A stretch of 64,000 nt of DNA from Saprospira grandis str. Lewin (GTDB lineage Bacteria; Bacteroidota; Bacteroidia; Chitinophagales; Saprospiraceae). Position numbers and translations under genes: made by a program. Location of the stretch: the NCBI RefSeq assembly GCF_000250635.1, contig NC_016940.1, positions 4,154,501-4,218,500 of the forward strand. Direction: 5' to 3'. The notes under the pieces were generated by a model. It did not search any database and was not told the origin of the DNA. It worked only from the letters and a program-made list of their open reading frames with translations. Each line of letters opens with the position of its first letter. Within the stretch, counting starts at the first letter, position 1. Shown one piece after another: positions 61,578-64,000 of the stretch.

Positions 61578-62830
61578 TGCTGAATAAAAATAAAGTATTG
61601 ATCCTGACCGCTTTGGCCATCATTATTGTCTTTTTGGTTGCGGCCTGGGATGGACAACAGCGGCAAAAACGATTTGAGCAAGAAGAGCTTCCTCAAATTT
61701 TGGCCAAGAGAAAACAAGCTGCGCTTCAGCTAAGAGAAGCGCTTATCCAGCAACAAACGCCAGAAATTCAGGCCCTTATTAAGCAAAATGACAGCTTTCA
61801 GCTAGACAGCATTCCTTATGATACCAGCATTGGCGTCTTTGTTTTCTACAAGCAATTTTGGCTCAACAAATACCCCGTTGAGCGGCAGATGCAGGACCAT
61901 ATTGAGCTAGCAAAAATTAGCTTTCAAAATGCAAAAGTAGATAGCCAATGGGCCCAAATTGAGGCCAAAATTGCCAAGCGCTTTGATGCCGAATTTGTGG
62001 ATAAAATCCAGATCGAAATCAAACGCCAACTCATTAGCGAGAGCAAAGCAGAGGGCCAAGGGTTTTTAGAATTACCCGATTATAAACTCATCAAAACAGT
62101 GCCCGAAGAAGAATTTGAAGCCCTTTGGCAACAAATTGATGAGCAAATTGCCGCCAACCGCTCGCAAGCGGCCCAAAAACAACTCGATCGAGACTGGAAC
62201 AGCTATCGTCGCCGACTCAATAGCAAGGGGAAAAACTTGCTCGATCAGCGAGGGAAAACGGCTTTTATTAGTTTTGCCACAGGGCAGAGTAAAACGCTAC
62301 AATCGGGCGCCCTGAGCATAGATTGGCCCAGCAGCACAAGCAGTTATCATGCGGCGGCCCTCTCCAGTTTTGTAGAAGAAATTGAGGTCCAACAATACCA
62401 GGGCAACAGTCTGTATACAGGAGCTCAGCCCTATGCCAACTGCTTCGGCCGCGGACTAAGTTGTGGCTATCGGAGCAATTGCTCAGAAATTCGGGTGCGC
62501 GCCCCTTATGAATCTGATGTGATTGTGAGCATTAAAGACCGCTGGGATGAGGTGGTCGACCACGCCTATATTTCTGCGGGCGGCAGCTATACCTTTCGCC
62601 TGCCCAATGGCTCCTATCAGCCCTTTTTCTACTATGGCAAAAGCTGGCATCCCTATAAAAAAATGCCCTCCAAGGCCTGTAACAACCTAAAAGGCGGCTT
62701 TCTGCAAAACACCCTCACGGGCAAAGATGGCCTGCAATATCTCTCTAACCAAATACTCACTTACACCCTTCGCCTACAGCGCAATGGTAATTTTTCTACT
62801 CGGCCCTCTTCTTTTTCAGAGGCCTTTTAA
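61577..62830 (+). CDS. membrane-anchored protein with C-terminal Cys-rich beta domain
   Basis: A 417-residue protein. One N-terminal membrane helix (VLILTALAIIIVFLVAAW) is followed by about 230 residues of coiled-coil and helical sequence. A C-terminal domain of about 110 residues starts near 295 with PYANCFGRGLSCGYRSNCSE, which has three closely spaced cysteines. VSIKDRWDEVVDHAYISAGG then leads to YQPFFYYGKSWHP. I recall similar cysteine-containing beta domains in other uncharacterised Bacteroidota proteins, but I cannot name the family. The topology puts this domain on the outer side if the helix is an N-in anchor. It is coupled to the TerB-like gene. Confidence 0.65.
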   Translation: MLNKNKVLILTALAIIIVFLVAAWDGQQRQKRFEQEELPQILAKRKQAALQLREALIQQQTPEIQALIKQNDSFQLDSIPYDTSIGVFVFYKQFWLNKYPVERQMQDHIELAKISFQNAKVDSQWAQIEAKIAKRFDAEFVDKIQIEIKRQLISESKAEGQGFLELPDYKLIKTVPEEEFEALWQQIDEQIAANRSQAAQKQLDRDWNSYRRRLNSKGKNLLDQRGKTAFISFATGQSKTLQSGALSIDWPSSTSSYHAAALSSFVEEIEVQQYQGNSLYTGAQPYANCFGRGLSCGYRSNCSEIRVRAPYESDVIVSIKDRWDEVVDHAYISAGGSYTFRLPNGSYQPFFYYGKSWHPYKKMPSKACNNLKGGFLQNTLTGKDGLQYLSNQILTYTLRLQRNGNFSTRPSSFSEAF

Positions 62831-62839
62831 ATCAAAAAT

Positions 62840-63043
62840 ATGTCTGAGCAAAACAATCCTCCACAAAACACAATTGGCCCTATTGGCTGCATAGCTATCG
62901 GCATTGTTATCCTTTTTGTATTGGCTATTATTGGCCAACTCGCAGAGGGTATTGATCGAGTTTTTGCCATGATGCCTTGGTGGGCCCATGCCCTACTAAC
63001 GGCCTCCGTTTTCTACCTTGCTTATAAATATCTAGATAAATAA
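62840..63043 (+). CDS. small membrane protein of unknown function
   Basis: A 67-residue protein with a polar N-terminal 12 residues (MSEQNNPPQNTI) and two hydrophobic segments (GCIAIGIVILFVLAIIG near residue 15 and WAHALLTASVFYLAYKYL near 48). It sits 9 bases after the preceding stop and 6 bases before the next start, so it is in the same operon. Function unknown. Confidence 0.65.
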   Translation: MSEQNNPPQNTIGPIGCIAIGIVILFVLAIIGQLAEGIDRVFAMMPWWAHALLTASVFYLAYKYLDK

Positions 63044-63049
63044 TAACAT

Positions 63050-63487
63050 ATGTTCAGCTCCATTGTCATTATAGGCCTGGCAATCCTGGCCTACAGCCTC
63101 TTCAAATTCTCCTCGGCCCTAAGCGAGGACCGCTACGAACTAGAGGAGCAAAGCCTAGCCGAAAAATTTTCGACTGTAGTCCATACACTCAACCAAGCCG
63201 CCTTTAATGGACAGGGCAAAATCGTCCCGCTAGACCAGCGATCTTTTAATCTTTGGCAGCAAGGAAAAAACCAGATCATCAACTTTCATTATAGTACCGG
63301 GCACCTCAGTATTTGCTGGAAATACAAGTATTTGCAAAAAGAATTGGTACATGAACGACAATTTGATAATGTCCGAAATTTGAGTTTGCTAGAACAACAA
63401 CAACTAGCCGAACGCATGATCCAAGAAATGAGGCCACTAATCGCTCAACATCAACAAAATGTTTTGCTGCGCGGCAGAGAGTTCTAA
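63050..63487 (+). CDS. membrane-anchored protein of unknown function
   Basis: A 145-residue protein. One membrane helix (SSIVIIGLAILAYSLFKF) is followed by an alpha/beta domain with NFHYSTGHLSICWKYKYLQK near residue 78 and a helical end rich in Q. It is the last gene of the Hsp70-associated group and ends eight bases before a strong terminator. No family is recognised. The first 20 residues would place the rest on one side of the inner membrane. Confidence 0.65.
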   Translation: MFSSIVIIGLAILAYSLFKFSSALSEDRYELEEQSLAEKFSTVVHTLNQAAFNGQGKIVPLDQRSFNLWQQGKNQIINFHYSTGHLSICWKYKYLQKELVHERQFDNVRNLSLLEQQQLAERMIQEMRPLIAQHQQNVLLRGREF

Positions 63488-63495
63488 ACTATACG

Positions 63496-63521
63496 ATCCC
63501 CTCTTTGGAGGGGATTTTTTT
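63496..63521 (+). terminator. intrinsic terminator at the end of the Hsp70 locus
   Basis: ATCCCCTC pairs perfectly with GAGGGGAT around TTTG and is followed by seven T residues, which join directly to the GGGGCC of GC-rich element copy 21. Confidence 0.88.
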
Positions 63522-63660
63522 GGGGCCTGCCGCCTGCGGCGGCCGGGCCCTTGCAGGGCTCGCAGGTCTGCTCGGCCCTTCGCCAGCAAGCTGGCTGGGT
63601 CTGCCGGCTACGCGGCCCCCTTACAGGCCCCTAGGCCTGCGGCCCTTCGGGCCTGCTAGC
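63522..63660 (+). repeat. GC-rich hairpin element, copy 21
   Basis: Third subtype: GCCGCC-TGC-GGCGGC, GCCCT-TGC-AGGGC, the GCTCGCAGGTCTGCTCGG core, GCCAGC-AA-GCTGGC, then a changed third hairpin GCCGGCTACGCGGC and GGCCC-TTC-GGGCC. Confidence 0.88.
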
Positions 63661-63854
63661 TGTGGCTGCAGGTTGAAACCAGCAGCCAATTTAGGTGCAG
63701 CACAGCCCACTCCTCACCAACAACTGGCCTGCAGCTTAAAAGCCGCAGGACCTGAAAACCGAATAGCTCCTTTCCACAAACAAAGCAGGGGCTTTTAAGC
63801 CGCTGCGGCGAGAAAGACCAAAGCCCAATAAGAATTTAGGCTGCAGATAGCGGC
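63661..63854. other. short gene-free segment with palindromes
   Basis: Contains an imperfect TTnnAA palindrome (GCTGCAGGTTGAAACCAGCAGC-like, from 63665) and the related CTGCAGCTTAAAAGCCGCAG. No gene or RNA seen. Confidence 0.6.
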
Positions 63855-63993
63855 AAAGCCGCCATGGCCGAAGGCCAAACGGCCTAGCGATGTGAAAGGG
63901 GGCGGCGAAGCCGCAGACCAAGGCCGTCAGGTCGCAGGGCCGAGCAGACCTGCGAGCCCTGAAACGTAGCGCCCGCCGAAGGCGGGAGGCCCC
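63855..63993 (-). repeat. GC-rich hairpin element, copy 22
   Basis: Minus-strand copy with CCCGCC-TTC-GGCGGG, the GCTACGTTTCAGGGCTCGCA core, GCGACC-TGAC-GGCC and GCGGC-TTC-GCCGC. The window ends just past its first bases. Confidence 0.85.
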
Positions 63994-64000
63994 TAAAAAA

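Noticed and set aside
3494-63798. Reading frames inside the GC-rich elements, many translating to similar GLAGLLGPA-like peptides
   Set aside because: The likeness comes from the repeated DNA core. The frames differ in length and end, lack start signals, and the paired arms vary in ways that ignore the codons.

Overview
The window looks like a chromosome segment of a gliding or predatory marine member of the Bacteroidota, most probably Saprospiraceae (Saprospira-like). The grounds are a secreted M36 metalloprotease with PKD repeats and a C-terminal tail like those sorted by the type IX secretion system, promoters of the Bacteroidota form TTG-N19-TAnnTTTG, no consistent Shine-Dalgarno sequences, and many lipoproteins and one-pass membrane proteins without close functional names. 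The genus is inferred; no rRNA is present to confirm it.

Layout. 1-5 kb: the 3' part of smc, a secreted protein with three lipocalin-like GxW repeats, a secreted coiled-coil protein and a YkvA-type membrane protein. 5.2-8.9 kb: the M36 protease. 10-22 kb: mainly housekeeping genes (mnmA, dprA, coaD, tyrS, thrS), with a glycoside-hydrolase-like secreted protein and a gamma-glutamyltranspeptidase. 22.3-33.4 kb: a surface-polysaccharide locus with two family 2 glycosyltransferases, an ABC-2 exporter (permease and ATPase), a WecF-like transferase, an asparagine-synthase-type amidotransferase, two further glycosyltransferases and a WlbA-like sugar dehydrogenase. 34.6-44 kb: a giant sacsin-like Bergerat-fold ATPase, hemF, and an OLD-type ATPase/TOPRIM nuclease; the ATPase and the nuclease are possible defence genes. 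45-53.7 kb: an NhaP2-like antiporter, GNAT, TPR-lipoprotein and WYL-regulator genes, then small AT-rich genes of unknown function, all separated by repeats. 53.8-63.5 kb: an unusual accessory chaperone locus. It encodes an Hsp70 with a divergent substrate domain, a zinc-ribbon/LysM membrane protein, a 1024-residue membrane-anchored helical-repeat protein, a J-like protein without HPD, a short GrpE-like protein, a TerB-like protein and three small or uncharacterised membrane proteins.

The most striking non-coding feature is a family of about 25 GC-rich intergenic elements. They begin at a T-tract followed by GGGGCC, share a core reading GCTCGCAGGTCTGCTCGG, and carry hairpins whose arms differ from copy to copy while pairing is kept. 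Other repeats are a 19-bp direct repeat present seven times in one orientation between 44.2 and 53.2 kb (four copies spaced 240-248 bp apart), eight tandem 42-bp units at 33,982-34,317, a CCTAGG palindrome family, and a palindrome family centred on TTnnAA.

Together the genes serve chromosome maintenance, translation, envelope glycan synthesis and export, possible anti-mobile-element defence, and a possibly envelope-linked Hsp70 machine. No tRNA, rRNA, CRISPR array, insertion-sequence transposase or replication origin was recognised.
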